A stretch of DNA of 64,000 nt from Sphingobacterium sp. Lineage in GTDB: Bacteria > Bacteroidota > Bacteroidia > Sphingobacteriales > Sphingobacteriaceae. This document shows, in pieces, positions 18,801 through 26,988 of the stretch. The stretch is taken from assembly GCA_029239355.1 (NCBI GenBank), contig JAQZAZ010000005.1:1-64000 (forward strand), read 5' to 3'. A program made the translations under genes and the position numbers. Under the pieces are notes generated by a model that had not been told where the DNA came from, ran no database searches, and was given only the letters and a program-made list of their open reading frames with translations. How positions within the stretch are numbered: the first letter of the stretch is position 1; each line of letters opens with the position of its first letter.

Positions 18801-19036
18801 CTTCGTTCGCCTTTATTGCCGGACTCGTACCGCTGGTCTTTGCAAGTGGTGCCGGAGCCATCGGAAACCATACCATCGGTGCTTCTGCATTGGGTGGTAT
18901 GCTTGTCGGAACAATCTTTGGCGTGATCGTCATTCCGGGACTCTACTACATATTTGCAAAATTGGCCGACGGAAGAAAGATGATCCAATCCGAAGACGAT
19001 TCACCTTTAAGCGAAGACATGATACATTATGAATAA
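15875..19036 (+). CDS. RND efflux inner-membrane pump, HAE1/AcrB family
   Basis: This 1053-residue proton-driven pump exports drugs or other hydrophobic compounds from the periplasm. It has the standard duplicated plan: membrane helix 1 (VFAIVISVVILFIGG), a large porter loop, helices 2-6 with FALVLAIGIVVDNAIVVIEA, then a second loop and helices 8-12 with GLIMIIGLLGKNAVLIVEFA. The Lys in the latter corresponds to AcrB Lys940. In the helix-4 motif AcrB has two adjacent Asp; here the pair is Asp408-Asn409, so one proton-relay acid is replaced. FIPSEDQGTIYAI, ahead of the second porter loop, is also typical. The following gene overlaps by eight bases, showing tight coupling. The substrate cannot be predicted. 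Confidence 0.95.
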   Translation: MFKKVIHRPVFAIVISVVILFIGGLAIKQLPTEQFPKIAPTTVAVSIAYPGASADVLVKSSLITLENAINGVQGMRYIATDATSAGEATVNVIFDPGTDPNDAVVLVKTRVDQVMPLLPELVQKEGVIVNPIQPSMLMYVNLYSTSKSMDEKFLYNYATVNIIPEINRIHGIAKSQILGSRRYAMRIWLNPDRMRAYSLSVDEVMKAIGEQSIIGRPGRLGQSSGIAAQSLEYVLTYKGQYNTPEEYENIIVRANTEGENIKLKDVGKVELGSEFFDIYSNLDGHPSASIVLKQNYGSNANDVIKDVKAKLAEMKGNFPPGIDYKISYDVSQFLDASIEQVMHTLRDAFILVAIVVFIFLGDWRSTLIPIIAVPVSLIGTFFVIQWFGMSINLVTLFALVLAIGIVVDNAIVVIEAVHAKMEESAISPYNAVKEVMAEIAGAIIAITAVMVAVFIPISFMTGPVGTFYRQFSITMASSIVISAVVALTLTPVLAAMLLKNHHGKPKKSNIFTKSLDAFNRTFDKVTGSYASFLRKIASRRVITWGILLAFCVGTFLINRTLPGGFIPSEDQGTIYAIIQTPPGSTLEQTNKLSRELQKICRGVDGVESVSSLAGYEIMTEGRGSNAGTCLINLKTWSEREHSVKEIMEELEEKSKNLGATVEFFEPPAVPGFGSSGGFSMRLLDLNRTTDYQDFDKVNKAFIAELKKRKELTGVFTFFAANYPQYELVFDNNAAMQKGVSIGKAMDNLNILIGSTYEQGFIRFGQFFKVYVQSSPEFRRLPSDILNLYVKNDHDQMVPYSAFMTLKKTQGPNEITRYNMYNSAAIRGLPANGYTTADAIQAINETALASLPHGYKVAWEGLSYDEAQRGNEAIYVFLVVLVFVYLVLAAQYESFIIPFAVLLSLPVGVFGSFFLLKAMGLENDIYAQVGLIMIIGLLGKNAVLIVEFAVKRRQAGDSILEAAIEGSRARFRPILMTSFAFIAGLVPLVFASGAGAIGNHTIGASALGGMLVGTIFGVIVIPGLYYIFAKLADGRKMIQSEDDSPLSEDMIHYE

Positions 19037-20468
19037 GAATAGAATATATCACTATACGGGTTTCGCGCTTTTCTTGCTTAGTTTTGCGGCCTGCAAACCC
19101 TTGGAAATACAACAACGTGCCGAAAACAGAACGGTACCGGAGCAATATGGGGGCGCGCACGGCGACTCCTTAAATACGGGAAAAATTAAATGGAACAGTT
19201 ATTTCAATGATCCCCATTTACAGGGGCTAATCGGTCTGGCACTGGCCAACAATCAGGAGCTTCATATTATGCTGCAAGAGATCGAAATGGCCAAAAATGA
19301 GGTCAGTGCCAAAAAAGGAGAATATTTACCTTCGGTAGGGGTCAAGGTAGGTGCCGGTGTGGACAAAGTGAGCCGATACACCAATATTGGCGCTATGGAG
19401 AAGAATACGGAAATTGAACCGGGTCGGGAAATGCCCGAACCGCTGTTTGATTTTGGTGTCGGTGTACAGGCCAAGTGGGAAACGGATATTTGGGGCAAAC
19501 TGCACAATGCTACCAAAGCACAGCTGCAACGCTATTTTGCCAGCGTCGAAGGGAAAAATTTTATGATCACGCACCTGATCTCCGAAATTGCGGATGCGTA
19601 TTATGAGCTTCTGGCCCTGGATAACGAGCTGCTGGTCGTCAATGAAAACGTGAAAATCCAAAATGACGCCCTAATGGTGGTCAATGACCTGAAAAAGAAT
19701 GCCCGGTCCAATAAACTTGCGATCAAAAGGTTCGAGGCGCAGATTCTAAAAACGCAGGGCATGCAATATGATATCCAGCAGCAAATAACCGAAACAGAAA
19801 ACAGGATCAATTACTTGGTGGGTAGATTCCCGCAGCCTGTGCAAAGGGACGGTGATGCCTTTGATAAGCTTGTCCCCCAGACTGTATACGCAGGGATTCC
19901 TGCCGATCTGCTGGAAAATAGACCGGATATTAAGCAGGCGGAATATGAGCTGGCGGCTTCCAAACTGGATATCAAATCGGCGAAAGCGCGGTTTTATCCT
20001 TCGCTGGATATTGCGGCTGGTGTAGGCTTTCAGGCCTTTGATCCGACGTATCTGATCAAGCCGGAATCTTTTCTGACATCGCTCGTCGGGGAGCTTACTG
20101 CTCCTTTGATCAACAAAAGGGCGATCAAAGCGGCGTATTACAATGCCAATGCACGGCAGGTGCAGGCGGTATACCATTATGAGCAAACTATATTAGCGGC
20201 TTATATCGAAGTGGCCAACCAGCTTTCCAAAATTAAAAACCTGGAGAATGGGCTGGCAATCAAGACCAGGGAGGTGGATGCGCTCAAAGAATCTATCGAC
20301 ATCTCCAATGATCTGTTTAAATATGCGCGGGCGGATTATATGGAGGTATTGCTGACGCAGCGCGATGCCTTGGAATCCAAATTTGAACTGGTGGAAAAGA
20401 AAGCCAACCAGCTCAAGGCAAGTGTCGCGATATACCGATCCTTAGGTGGCGGATGGGATCGTCAATAA
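19029..20468 (+). CDS. RND efflux outer membrane factor, TolC/NodT-type lipoprotein
   Basis: This 479-residue outer membrane channel completes the tripartite pump. Its signal peptide ends in a lipobox (LLSFAACKP). Two OEP repeats are visible: the first around LIGLALANNQELHIMLQEIEMAKNEVSAKKGEYLPSV, the second around VYAGIPADLLENRPDIKQAEYELAASKLDIKSAKARFYPSL, which is the classic NodT-family block. Long helical hairpins follow each. The start ATG lies inside the end of the pump gene (eight-base overlap). An intrinsic terminator at 20495-20525 closes the operon. Confidence 0.94.
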   Translation: MNKNRIYHYTGFALFLLSFAACKPLEIQQRAENRTVPEQYGGAHGDSLNTGKIKWNSYFNDPHLQGLIGLALANNQELHIMLQEIEMAKNEVSAKKGEYLPSVGVKVGAGVDKVSRYTNIGAMEKNTEIEPGREMPEPLFDFGVGVQAKWETDIWGKLHNATKAQLQRYFASVEGKNFMITHLISEIADAYYELLALDNELLVVNENVKIQNDALMVVNDLKKNARSNKLAIKRFEAQILKTQGMQYDIQQQITETENRINYLVGRFPQPVQRDGDAFDKLVPQTVYAGIPADLLENRPDIKQAEYELAASKLDIKSAKARFYPSLDIAAGVGFQAFDPTYLIKPESFLTSLVGELTAPLINKRAIKAAYYNANARQVQAVYHYEQTILAAYIEVANQLSKIKNLENGLAIKTREVDALKESIDISNDLFKYARADYMEVLLTQRDALESKFELVEKKANQLKASVAIYRSLGGGWDRQ

Positions 20469-20494
20469 GCTATTTTTAGTTTTTTTTACTTGTT

Positions 20495-20525
20495 AGGGAC
20501 TTATCGTATGGTAAGTCCCTTTTTT
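20495..20525 (+). terminator. Intrinsic terminator of the RND efflux operon
   Basis: Arms AGGGACTTA (20495-20503) and TAAGTCCCT (20512-20520) form a perfect nine-base stem with an eight-base loop, followed by six T. It lies 27 bases past the outer membrane factor stop. It may also serve the convergent lipoprotein gene. Confidence 0.85.
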
Positions 20526-20535
20526 GTAGTTTCAT

Positions 20536-21009
20536 TTAATCATCAATACCGATGAAAGCTCCCTCGGTATTAAATTTTAAATCCAGGTCATTGGACAAGT
20601 CGATTTGGTAACCATAGGGTTCTTTGTCAATCCCTTCAATAAATAGGGGTGCAGGGTATTGCTTGGTGACATAGTTCAGTATGGGTGAAGGAATTAATGC
20701 ATCGGGTAGTTTTTGATTATTCCCGTCGATATCAGTCCAGTTGCCATCTTTGTCCAAGTCGATCTCGATGCCGCTGGTCAACCTTACCTCATACAGGGTA
20801 CCATCGGTATCAGGTATGTTTTTGCGGATGACTTGGGCGACAGCATTGCTTCCAAAATAGGATTCAAGGATTGCTTTGCCTGCCTGCGGCAATTCGGCAT
20901 AGCTTGTCGCTGTGTCAATCGGATCATCTTTGTCACATGCCACAAATGTCAATGCGCTGCCTGTCATCAGGACAGCGGCTAACCAGGTTAATTTCTTCAT
21001 GTTTGCCAT
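20536..21009 (-). CDS. PepSY-like (DUF2874-type) lipoprotein
   Basis: This 157-residue periplasmic or outer-membrane lipoprotein starts MANMKKLTWLAAV and has a lipobox at TFVACDKD. The rest carries the two related alpha/beta halves of Bacteroidota PepSY-like proteins: YAELPQAGKAILESYFGSNAV followed by YEVRLTSGIEIDLDKDGNWTDIDG, then LNYVTKQYPA followed by YGYQIDLSNDLDLKFNTEGAFIGID. The pattern of helix, two strands and a D-x-x-G-x-W-style turn is diagnostic. These proteins are thought to inhibit or bind other envelope proteins; no specific role can be inferred here. It converges with the efflux operon. The start could also be the ATG at 21000. Confidence 0.8.
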   Translation of the reverse strand: MANMKKLTWLAAVLMTGSALTFVACDKDDPIDTATSYAELPQAGKAILESYFGSNAVAQVIRKNIPDTDGTLYEVRLTSGIEIDLDKDGNWTDIDGNNQKLPDALIPSPILNYVTKQYPAPLFIEGIDKEPYGYQIDLSNDLDLKFNTEGAFIGIDD

Positions 21010-21268
21010 GTTATAAATATTATTATTCAAATTATCTTCTTGTCTTCCGAAGGCTTAGACTGTCTTTCGCTGGCCGACGGGAAATTTACAGTGTAAAGGT
21101 TCACATAGATTCTGGAAAGATTTAGGAAGCACCCCATCTCGTGAAAATTGATGGAGCTATCAAATTATACCAGTTCGGGCATACATAATTTGTATATGCT
21201 ATTTTTTTTGCCCTATCGGGATGATATTCGGCTCACTGGTTACCCCAGCAAACTTTTTTAATGAAATA

Positions 21269-21682
21269 ATGTCTTCTATTAAAAAAGCTATGGAAAAATC
21301 TTATATTCAAACGGTCGCCCGCTGTGGCTTAGGTGCTTTTTTAATCGTGGCAGGAATCGGGCACCTAACCTTTGCCCGGAAGGAATTTCAGGCGCAGGTA
21401 CCGGATTGGGTGCCGATCTCAAAAGATGATACGGTGGTCTATTCAGGATTTGCCGAAATTGCCTTGGGCAGTGCCCTGATTTTGGCAAAGGGCAAACAGC
21501 GCTCAAAGGTCGGAAAAATTGCGGCTGCCTTTTTTATTGCTGTGTTTCCCGGAAATATCGCTCAGTATCAAAACCACCGCGATGGTTTTGGATTAGATAC
21601 CGATGCAAAGCGGCTCGCCCGTTTGTTTTTTCAGCCGGTATTGATCGCTTGGGCATTAAAAAGTACATGTAAAAGAAAATAG
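21269..21682 (+). CDS. DoxX-like small membrane protein
   Basis: This 137-residue integral membrane protein shows four hydrophobic segments: GLGAFLIVAGIGHL, SGFAEIALGSALILA, IAAAFFIAVFPGNIAQY and LFFQPVLIAWAL. The motif AGIGHLTFARKEF, then VPDWVP and FPGNIAQY, is characteristic of the DoxX-like family in Bacteroidota. The function of these proteins is not settled; they are often linked to redox or quinone metabolism. The start is ATG 21269 (or 21290); upstream codons to 21221 have no clear signal. A DinB-type gene follows 13 bases downstream, probably co-transcribed. Confidence 0.75.
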   Translation: MSSIKKAMEKSYIQTVARCGLGAFLIVAGIGHLTFARKEFQAQVPDWVPISKDDTVVYSGFAEIALGSALILAKGKQRSKVGKIAAAFFIAVFPGNIAQYQNHRDGFGLDTDAKRLARLFFQPVLIAWALKSTCKRK

Positions 21683-21695
21683 GATACTTAAACTG

Positions 21696-22193
21696 ATGGA
21701 AAATTTAGAAGTATGGATGCGTGGACCAATTGCTGGGATTCCGGATCTCTTGCAGCCGGTGGCACATGCGTTAATGCAAGTAGGGGAGGATACGGCAAAA
21801 TATACCCAGCAGCTATCGCCTGAGCAGCTTTGGGCGCGTCCCTGTGGTAATGCCAGTGTCGGATTTCACCTGTTGCATATGAGCGGTGTGATCGACCGCA
21901 TGTTTACTTATGCGGCAGGGCAATCGCTTTCCGCAGAACAGCTTGATTATCTCCGACAGGAAAGCATCGTGGATATGGAGTTGGATGTGGCTACTTTGGT
22001 CCAAAACTTACAGCTGCAGATCAAAAAGGCTTTACAAATCTTAGCTGCTGTTGATCCCGGCACGTTGACCGAGGAGCGTTTTCTGGGGCGCAAGCGCATT
22101 CCAACAACGTTGATCGGCCTCCTGTTTCATGCTGCCGAACATGCACAACGCCATGTCGGGCAATTGCTGGTCACCGCACGCTGCCTGAAATAA
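21696..22193 (+). CDS. DinB/YfiT-family putative metal-dependent enzyme
   Basis: This 165-residue protein has the four-helix bundle pattern of the DinB superfamily. A first metal-ligand helix contains VGFHLLHMSGVIDRM and the last helix has LLFHAAEHAQRHVGQL, giving the usual three-His arrangement. The segment LSPEQLWARPCGNASVG precedes the first His as in DinB_2 proteins. Members include thiol transferases using mycothiol or bacillithiol and many uncharacterised proteins; the substrate here is unknown. It sits directly after the DoxX-like gene. Confidence 0.85.
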   Translation: MENLEVWMRGPIAGIPDLLQPVAHALMQVGEDTAKYTQQLSPEQLWARPCGNASVGFHLLHMSGVIDRMFTYAAGQSLSAEQLDYLRQESIVDMELDVATLVQNLQLQIKKALQILAAVDPGTLTEERFLGRKRIPTTLIGLLFHAAEHAQRHVGQLLVTARCLK

Positions 22194-22489
22194 GAGCTTC
22201 GCGAGCCGACTTGGAACTTGGATTGCTTCGATTTGTGTGCATTTGTTAGCCCTGTATAGGCATCAGCAATACCTGTCATGCGTAGCAGACAGATGCCCGG
22301 GATGTAGATCAAGGCGTTAATATGGGGTAAGAGCCGGCTCTGTAGAATTCGGTTGATATGGATAAACGCAGCATAGGGTACGTTAGAGGTTGGCGGTCTG
22401 TCCAATGGATTAATTTGTAAATTCGTATACTTGTAAGATTCCGGCGGGAATTCGTAGTAATATACCCCCACATCAAATGAACTGAGTAT

Positions 22490-23170
22490 ATGCAGATACT
22501 ATTGGTTGAAGACGATCGTCGTATAAGTAGCTTTGTGATTAAAGGGCTCGAGGAACTGGGGCATCAGGTCATTTTGGCTGAATCAGCCGAAGCTGCACGG
22601 GAATGGACCAATGTGGAGTCTCTAGATATCGTGGTGCTGGATATTATGTTACCCGGGATTGATGGGATCCAGTTTACGAAGATGCTGCGCTACCGCAAAA
22701 ACCATATTCCAATTTTAATTATCAGTGCGCTGGGCGAAATAGATGATAAGGTGGAAGCCCTGGATAGCGGTGCTGATGATTATCTCGTCAAACCTTTTTC
22801 GTTTAAGGAGCTGGTCAGCCGTATCAAAGCTTTGGTCCGTAGGGAAAACTATAAAATGACGGCAAATGAAGGTAGCATCGCAATTCGGGATCTGAAAGTG
22901 GATCTGGACCGATACGAAGTCCATAAGGGGGACCAACCTGTCGATCTCTCGCCAAAAGAATTTAAGCTGTTTAAATTTCTGATTGAAAACCGCAATAAGA
23001 CCCTTTCGCGTACGGCGATTCTGCAGGCCGTCTGGGGGATCGATTTTGATAATAACACCAATGTCGTGGACGTGTATGTTTCTTATCTGCGTGGTAAAAT
23101 TGATGATGGAGCTGATATATCCCTGATCAAGACGGTCAAAGGGGTAGGGTATATGCTCAAAACGGATTGA
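22490..23170 (+). CDS. OmpR/PhoB-type response regulator of the metal efflux operon (CusR-like)
   Basis: This 226-residue regulator has a receiver domain (acidic pair EDD near residue 7, phosphate-accepting Asp in VVLDIMLPG, Lys in GADDYLVKPFSF) and a C-terminal winged helix (VDLSPKEFKLFKFLIENRNKTLSRTAIL, then NVVDVYVSYLRGKID, and VKGVGYML). It overlaps the kinase gene region at its stop and precedes a TolC-CusB-CusA operon, as in cusRS-cusCBA loci. It probably activates that operon in response to copper, silver or another divalent metal, but no metal-specific box was identified. Confidence 0.92.
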   Translation: MQILLVEDDRRISSFVIKGLEELGHQVILAESAEAAREWTNVESLDIVVLDIMLPGIDGIQFTKMLRYRKNHIPILIISALGEIDDKVEALDSGADDYLVKPFSFKELVSRIKALVRRENYKMTANEGSIAIRDLKVDLDRYEVHKGDQPVDLSPKEFKLFKFLIENRNKTLSRTAILQAVWGIDFDNNTNVVDVYVSYLRGKIDDGADISLIKTVKGVGYMLKTD

Positions 23171-23172
23171 CC

Positions 23173-24519
23173 ATGAATTTAAAGACAAGACTTACACTTT
23201 TTACTTCGTTGGTCTTCACGATCATTTTTGGGCTTGCAACGGTGGTTATCTACTGGATATTTTATAACTCATCCGAACGACATCTGATAAGCTCGCTTGA
23301 GAAAAATGCCAAGATAGCGGGAATCTATTACCTGGAGGCGGATGAACAGAGTCCGCTAAAGCATCAGGAATCTAAAAACCAATATGAGAGCCTGGTCAAA
23401 CGGGCCATGGTGGCTGTATATAATGCGGATGGTCAAGTAAATTATGGGGGCATGCGAAATGACAGTCAGATCGATCAACATCTGCTGACCCGGTTGAAAT
23501 CGGAGAAAACAATTTATTTCAAAACAGATGATAGCTTTTATTTTGGCTTGTATTACCCCGATAACCAGGGTGATTTTTTTGTCTTTGTCAAGGAGTCAAA
23601 TGCGGATTTCGGCCATCAGTTAAACCGCTTGTTGTTTACGCTGATTATGGTGTTTCTTGTGGCATTGATCAGTATTGTCTTGCTATCGGTCTGGCTGAGC
23701 AAATATGCCTATCTCCCCATTCGCAAGGTGATTGCGGAAATTCGCCATAAGGATTTAAATACGATCCAGGAGCCCCTGACGGTCATAAAGACGAAGGATG
23801 AACTACAGGATCTGATCGAAAGTTACAATGCACTCCTGCGTCGGATCAGTGAAAATATGATTATCCGAAAGAATTTTGTGAGCTACGTCTCCCATGAGTT
23901 TCGTACACCTTTGGCCGGTATTCTAGGGTCCATGGAGGTTTTTGGAGCAAAAGCACGCAGTCAGCAAGAGTATCAGGAGCTGGCGGCGACCATCACCGAA
24001 CATGTGAATTTTCTGAATCACCTGATCGGCAATTTTCTATTGCTGACAGAAGACCAGGCACTGAAACGTTCCATGGAGGTCTTTCGCATAGATGAAGTGG
24101 TGTGGGACCTGGTGCCTAAGTTTGCCCGAACATTTACCGTACCTTTGAAAGTAGATCTACAGGTGGATGACCCGCAATATTTTAATTTCCGCGGCAATCG
24201 GATGCTGATGACGCTGTCGATCTCCAACTTAGTTGAAAATGCCCTTAAATATGCGGATGGCCAGGAAGTGCTGGTGCAACTGGCGGCCGTCGATGGCCGC
24301 TTATCCCTGCAGATCGTAGATCATGGAATCGGTATCCCCGCAGCCGAGCTCGAGGCTGTCAAGCAGACCTTTTACCGTGGATCGAATGTCGGCAATGTAA
24401 AGGGGAGCGGCATAGGACTCTCTTTCGCACAGATTGTCTTTAAAGACCAGGGGGTGGACTTTGATATTCACTCCAATGACATGGGGACTAGGGTCTCGCT
24501 ACTGTTTCCAAAATTCTAA
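23173..24519 (+). CDS. Sensor histidine kinase of the metal efflux operon (CusS-like)
   Basis: This 448-residue membrane kinase has helix 1 (LFTSLVFTIIFGLATVVIYWIF), a periplasmic sensor loop of roughly 120 residues, helix 2 (LIMVFLVALISIVLLSVWL) and a HAMP linker. The HisKA box is FVSYVSHEFRTPLAGIL, and the ATPase domain has NLVENALKYAD, DHGIGIP and GSGIGLSFAQIV. The ATG at 23173 lies three bases after the regulator stop. No obvious His/Met-rich metal site is visible in the sensor loop, so the signal remains open. Its position before the efflux operon supports a metal-responsive role. Confidence 0.92.
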   Translation: MNLKTRLTLFTSLVFTIIFGLATVVIYWIFYNSSERHLISSLEKNAKIAGIYYLEADEQSPLKHQESKNQYESLVKRAMVAVYNADGQVNYGGMRNDSQIDQHLLTRLKSEKTIYFKTDDSFYFGLYYPDNQGDFFVFVKESNADFGHQLNRLLFTLIMVFLVALISIVLLSVWLSKYAYLPIRKVIAEIRHKDLNTIQEPLTVIKTKDELQDLIESYNALLRRISENMIIRKNFVSYVSHEFRTPLAGILGSMEVFGAKARSQQEYQELAATITEHVNFLNHLIGNFLLLTEDQALKRSMEVFRIDEVVWDLVPKFARTFTVPLKVDLQVDDPQYFNFRGNRMLMTLSISNLVENALKYADGQEVLVQLAAVDGRLSLQIVDHGIGIPAAELEAVKQTFYRGSNVGNVKGSGIGLSFAQIVFKDQGVDFDIHSNDMGTRVSLLFPKF

Positions 24520-24591
24520 TCCTTCTCTAATCTCTTCTAATCAAACTTTAATTTAGGCTAAAGTTGTCTGTAATCCCTTAGGCTTAGTTTT

Positions 24592-25884
24592 GTGGAAATA
24601 CAAAATAAAGTGAGAAAAATAGGTATTGCATTCGTTATTCTTCTTGGCCTGAACAGCAAGCTATGTGCACAGGAAGTGGCCGAAAACCGCTTGCAAAAAT
24701 CGGAGATAGAACAGGTATTCCTAGCGCATAACTTAAGCTTAATGGCGCAGCGTTTTCAGCTAAAACAAGCAGAGGCCGCGGTATTGCAGGCTAAATTATG
24801 GCCCAACCCCAAGATCTCCATCGGTGAGGTCAATCTCTGGAAAAACTCTTCCAGTGAGGAATTGCCAACATTGATCGGAAACTATGGACGGTACCAGCAG
24901 GTGGCAATGGAACTGGAGCAGACGATTGAACTGGCCGGCAAAAGAAAAAAGCGGGTACAGCTGCAACTTCTGGAGAAGCAGAATGCACAACTTCAGTTTG
25001 AGGAATTGATCCGGAATCTGAAATATGACCTCCGTAGCCAATGCCTGGACTTACAGGTGCTGCAGGAGAAAGAACGGCTCTACACCAATCAGGTCGAGAT
25101 CTTCCATAAGTTGGCACAATCGTACCAAAATCAATGGAAAGCAGGCAATGTCAGCGAAATGGACTACCTCAGGATCCAGAGCGAGACGATCGCCTTTGGT
25201 AATAAATTGAATGAAATCCAGCAGGAGAAAATTGCAAAAATGAACGATGTTGCACGCTACCTGGGGGCGAAAGGCAAGGCGCTTTCCATTGCGGATACAT
25301 TAGGTAGCCCTGCTTTTATTGCAAACAAACAAAACGAATGGAAGATCATGGCGCTGGATAATCGCAGCGACTATAAAATCATCCACAATGAATTTAAGAA
25401 AGGTCAGGCCCAGCTGGACATAGAGAAAGCAGAACGGGTACCAGATCTGCAGGTCTCCCTGAATTATGACCGGGGTGGTAATATTATGCGCGATTTTGTG
25501 GGTGTTGGTGTGTCGATGGACCTGCCGCTCTTTAATAGGAATCAGGGAAACATCAGGGTCGCCAAATTGGAACTGGAAAAGAATAAGGTTGAAATCGAGC
25601 AGTTCCGCATCGATATTGAGCGGGAGATCGATTTTCTTTCATCGCGTTTAAGCAATCTGGAAGCGAGTTTGAAATCTACAGACAATGGATTTGACGGTCA
25701 GCTGGATGTGGCCCTGGAGCGCTATGTCCGAAATTTTCAGGAACGCAGGCTGACCATCGTTGAATTTATAGACTTTATCAATAATTATATGGAAAATAAA
25801 GAATCACTATTGGAGCGAAGGGCTAAATACCTACAGTACAGGGAGGAACTAACCTATTTAGTTGGAAAGGATATCGTCCAATGA
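24592..25884 (+). CDS. TolC-family outer membrane channel of Cus/Czc-like efflux system
   Basis: This 430-residue outer membrane factor has a signal peptide ending near SKLCAQE. OEP repeats are seen in EQVFLAHNLSLMAQRFQLKQAEAAVLQAKLWPNPKISIGE and NRSDYKIIHNEFKKGQAQLDIEKAERVPDLQVS, and the GVSMDLPLFNRNQGNI block is a hallmark of Czc-type outer membrane factors. No ATG is available at the N-terminus: translation likely starts at GTG 24592 or GTG 24610. The stop overlaps the start of the adaptor (ATGA). It follows the CusRS-like pair after 72 bases. Confidence 0.92.
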   Translation: MEIQNKVRKIGIAFVILLGLNSKLCAQEVAENRLQKSEIEQVFLAHNLSLMAQRFQLKQAEAAVLQAKLWPNPKISIGEVNLWKNSSSEELPTLIGNYGRYQQVAMELEQTIELAGKRKKRVQLQLLEKQNAQLQFEELIRNLKYDLRSQCLDLQVLQEKERLYTNQVEIFHKLAQSYQNQWKAGNVSEMDYLRIQSETIAFGNKLNEIQQEKIAKMNDVARYLGAKGKALSIADTLGSPAFIANKQNEWKIMALDNRSDYKIIHNEFKKGQAQLDIEKAERVPDLQVSLNYDRGGNIMRDFVGVGVSMDLPLFNRNQGNIRVAKLELEKNKVEIEQFRIDIEREIDFLSSRLSNLEASLKSTDNGFDGQLDVALERYVRNFQERRLTIVEFIDFINNYMENKESLLERRAKYLQYREELTYLVGKDIVQ

Positions 25885-26987
25885 AAGCTTATTTTTTATT
25901 GCCATTGATGCTTTTGTCCATTTGTCTACTGCTGGGCTGTCAGTCAACGCAAAAGGAGGAGCAACAGGCTGTTGGCACTACAGGTTTTTGCCTAAATGAG
26001 GATTTCAAACGCCATATTAAAATTGATTCGATCCAAAAGCGGGATGTGTCCGAACAGATTGCCCTCAACGGTGTAATCCAATACAACCAGGATGAACTGG
26101 CGGCACTGAAAAGCCCAATTCAGGGCATGGTACAGGCTGTCGCTGTCAATATGGGCGACTATGTCGAAAAGGGGCAGCTGCTGGTAACGCTCAAGGGGAC
26201 ATCGGTCAATGATCTGAGCAAGGAACTCCGTGAGCTGGAAAATAGTAAGCGCCTGGCTGAAAGTAAATTGAATAGTATGCGCAGCATGCTCCAGGATGGA
26301 ATGGCCTCGCAGCGGGAGCTGGAAGAGCTGGAAAGTGAACTGAAAGCGGTGCAGATTGGGATCCAGTATGTGAAAGCCAATATGAAACTGTTGAACGGTT
26401 CATCGGAAGATGGTGTTTTTTATATCCGCGCGCCTAAAGCGGGTTATATCGTCGATAAAAAGGTGAGCCCGGGAATGACAGTAGGTGACGATACGGACTT
26501 ATTGTCAATCAGCAACCTGAATGAGGTCTGGGTAACGGTAAATATTTATGCAAATAACTTGCCCTTCGTCAAAAATGGGGCGCATGTAAAGATCACAACA
26601 TTGGCTTATAAAGGCGAATATTTTGAAGGCTATATTGATCAGGTGGCCAACTTTTTTGATCCCGAAGAGCGTGTGGTCAAAGCGCGGGTCAAGCTGCTCA
26701 ACAAGGATTTAAGACTAAAACCGGGCATGAGCGTGGATGTATTGGTCGAGAAGGGATCCGCAGGGCAGAAGCAACCCTTGCTGGCAATACCCAAAGATGC
26801 GGTTATCTTGCATAACAACCAGAATTATGTGGTGATCTATAAAAGCGACTGTGACCTGTCCGTAAAAGCTGTCGATATCGTTTCGGAAAACGAAAGCTAC
26901 GCCTTTGTCGAAACAGGGTTGGAGGCAGGAGACCGCGTGCTGACCGAAAATGAACTGATTGTATTTGATGAATTGATGAATAGATAG
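25881..26987 (+). CDS. CusB/CzcB-like efflux adaptor lipoprotein
   Basis: This 368-residue membrane fusion protein has a lipoprotein signal (LLLGCQSTQ) and the FCLNEDFKRHIKID segment typical of Bacteroidota metal-efflux adaptors. Its barrel-sandwich halves are AALKSPIQGMVQAVAVNMGDYVEKGQLLVTL and FYIRAPKAGYIVDKKVSPGMTV, separated by a long helical hairpin (about residues 110-165). A beta-barrel domain with LSISNLNEVWVTVNIYANNLPFV follows. It starts within the stop of the outer membrane factor gene and ends one base before the pump start, so the three are translationally coupled. Metal specificity cannot be told. Confidence 0.93.
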   Translation: MKAYFLLPLMLLSICLLLGCQSTQKEEQQAVGTTGFCLNEDFKRHIKIDSIQKRDVSEQIALNGVIQYNQDELAALKSPIQGMVQAVAVNMGDYVEKGQLLVTLKGTSVNDLSKELRELENSKRLAESKLNSMRSMLQDGMASQRELEELESELKAVQIGIQYVKANMKLLNGSSEDGVFYIRAPKAGYIVDKKVSPGMTVGDDTDLLSISNLNEVWVTVNIYANNLPFVKNGAHVKITTLAYKGEYFEGYIDQVANFFDPEERVVKARVKLLNKDLRLKPGMSVDVLVEKGSAGQKQPLLAIPKDAVILHNNQNYVVIYKSDCDLSVKAVDIVSENESYAFVETGLEAGDRVLTENELIVFDELMNR

Positions 26988-26988
26988 G

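Noticed and set aside
22127..22471. Minus-strand open frame of 114 codons in the gap before the CusR-like gene
   Set aside because: It overlaps the end of the DinB gene antisense, lacks a ribosome-binding site and has no recognisable pattern.
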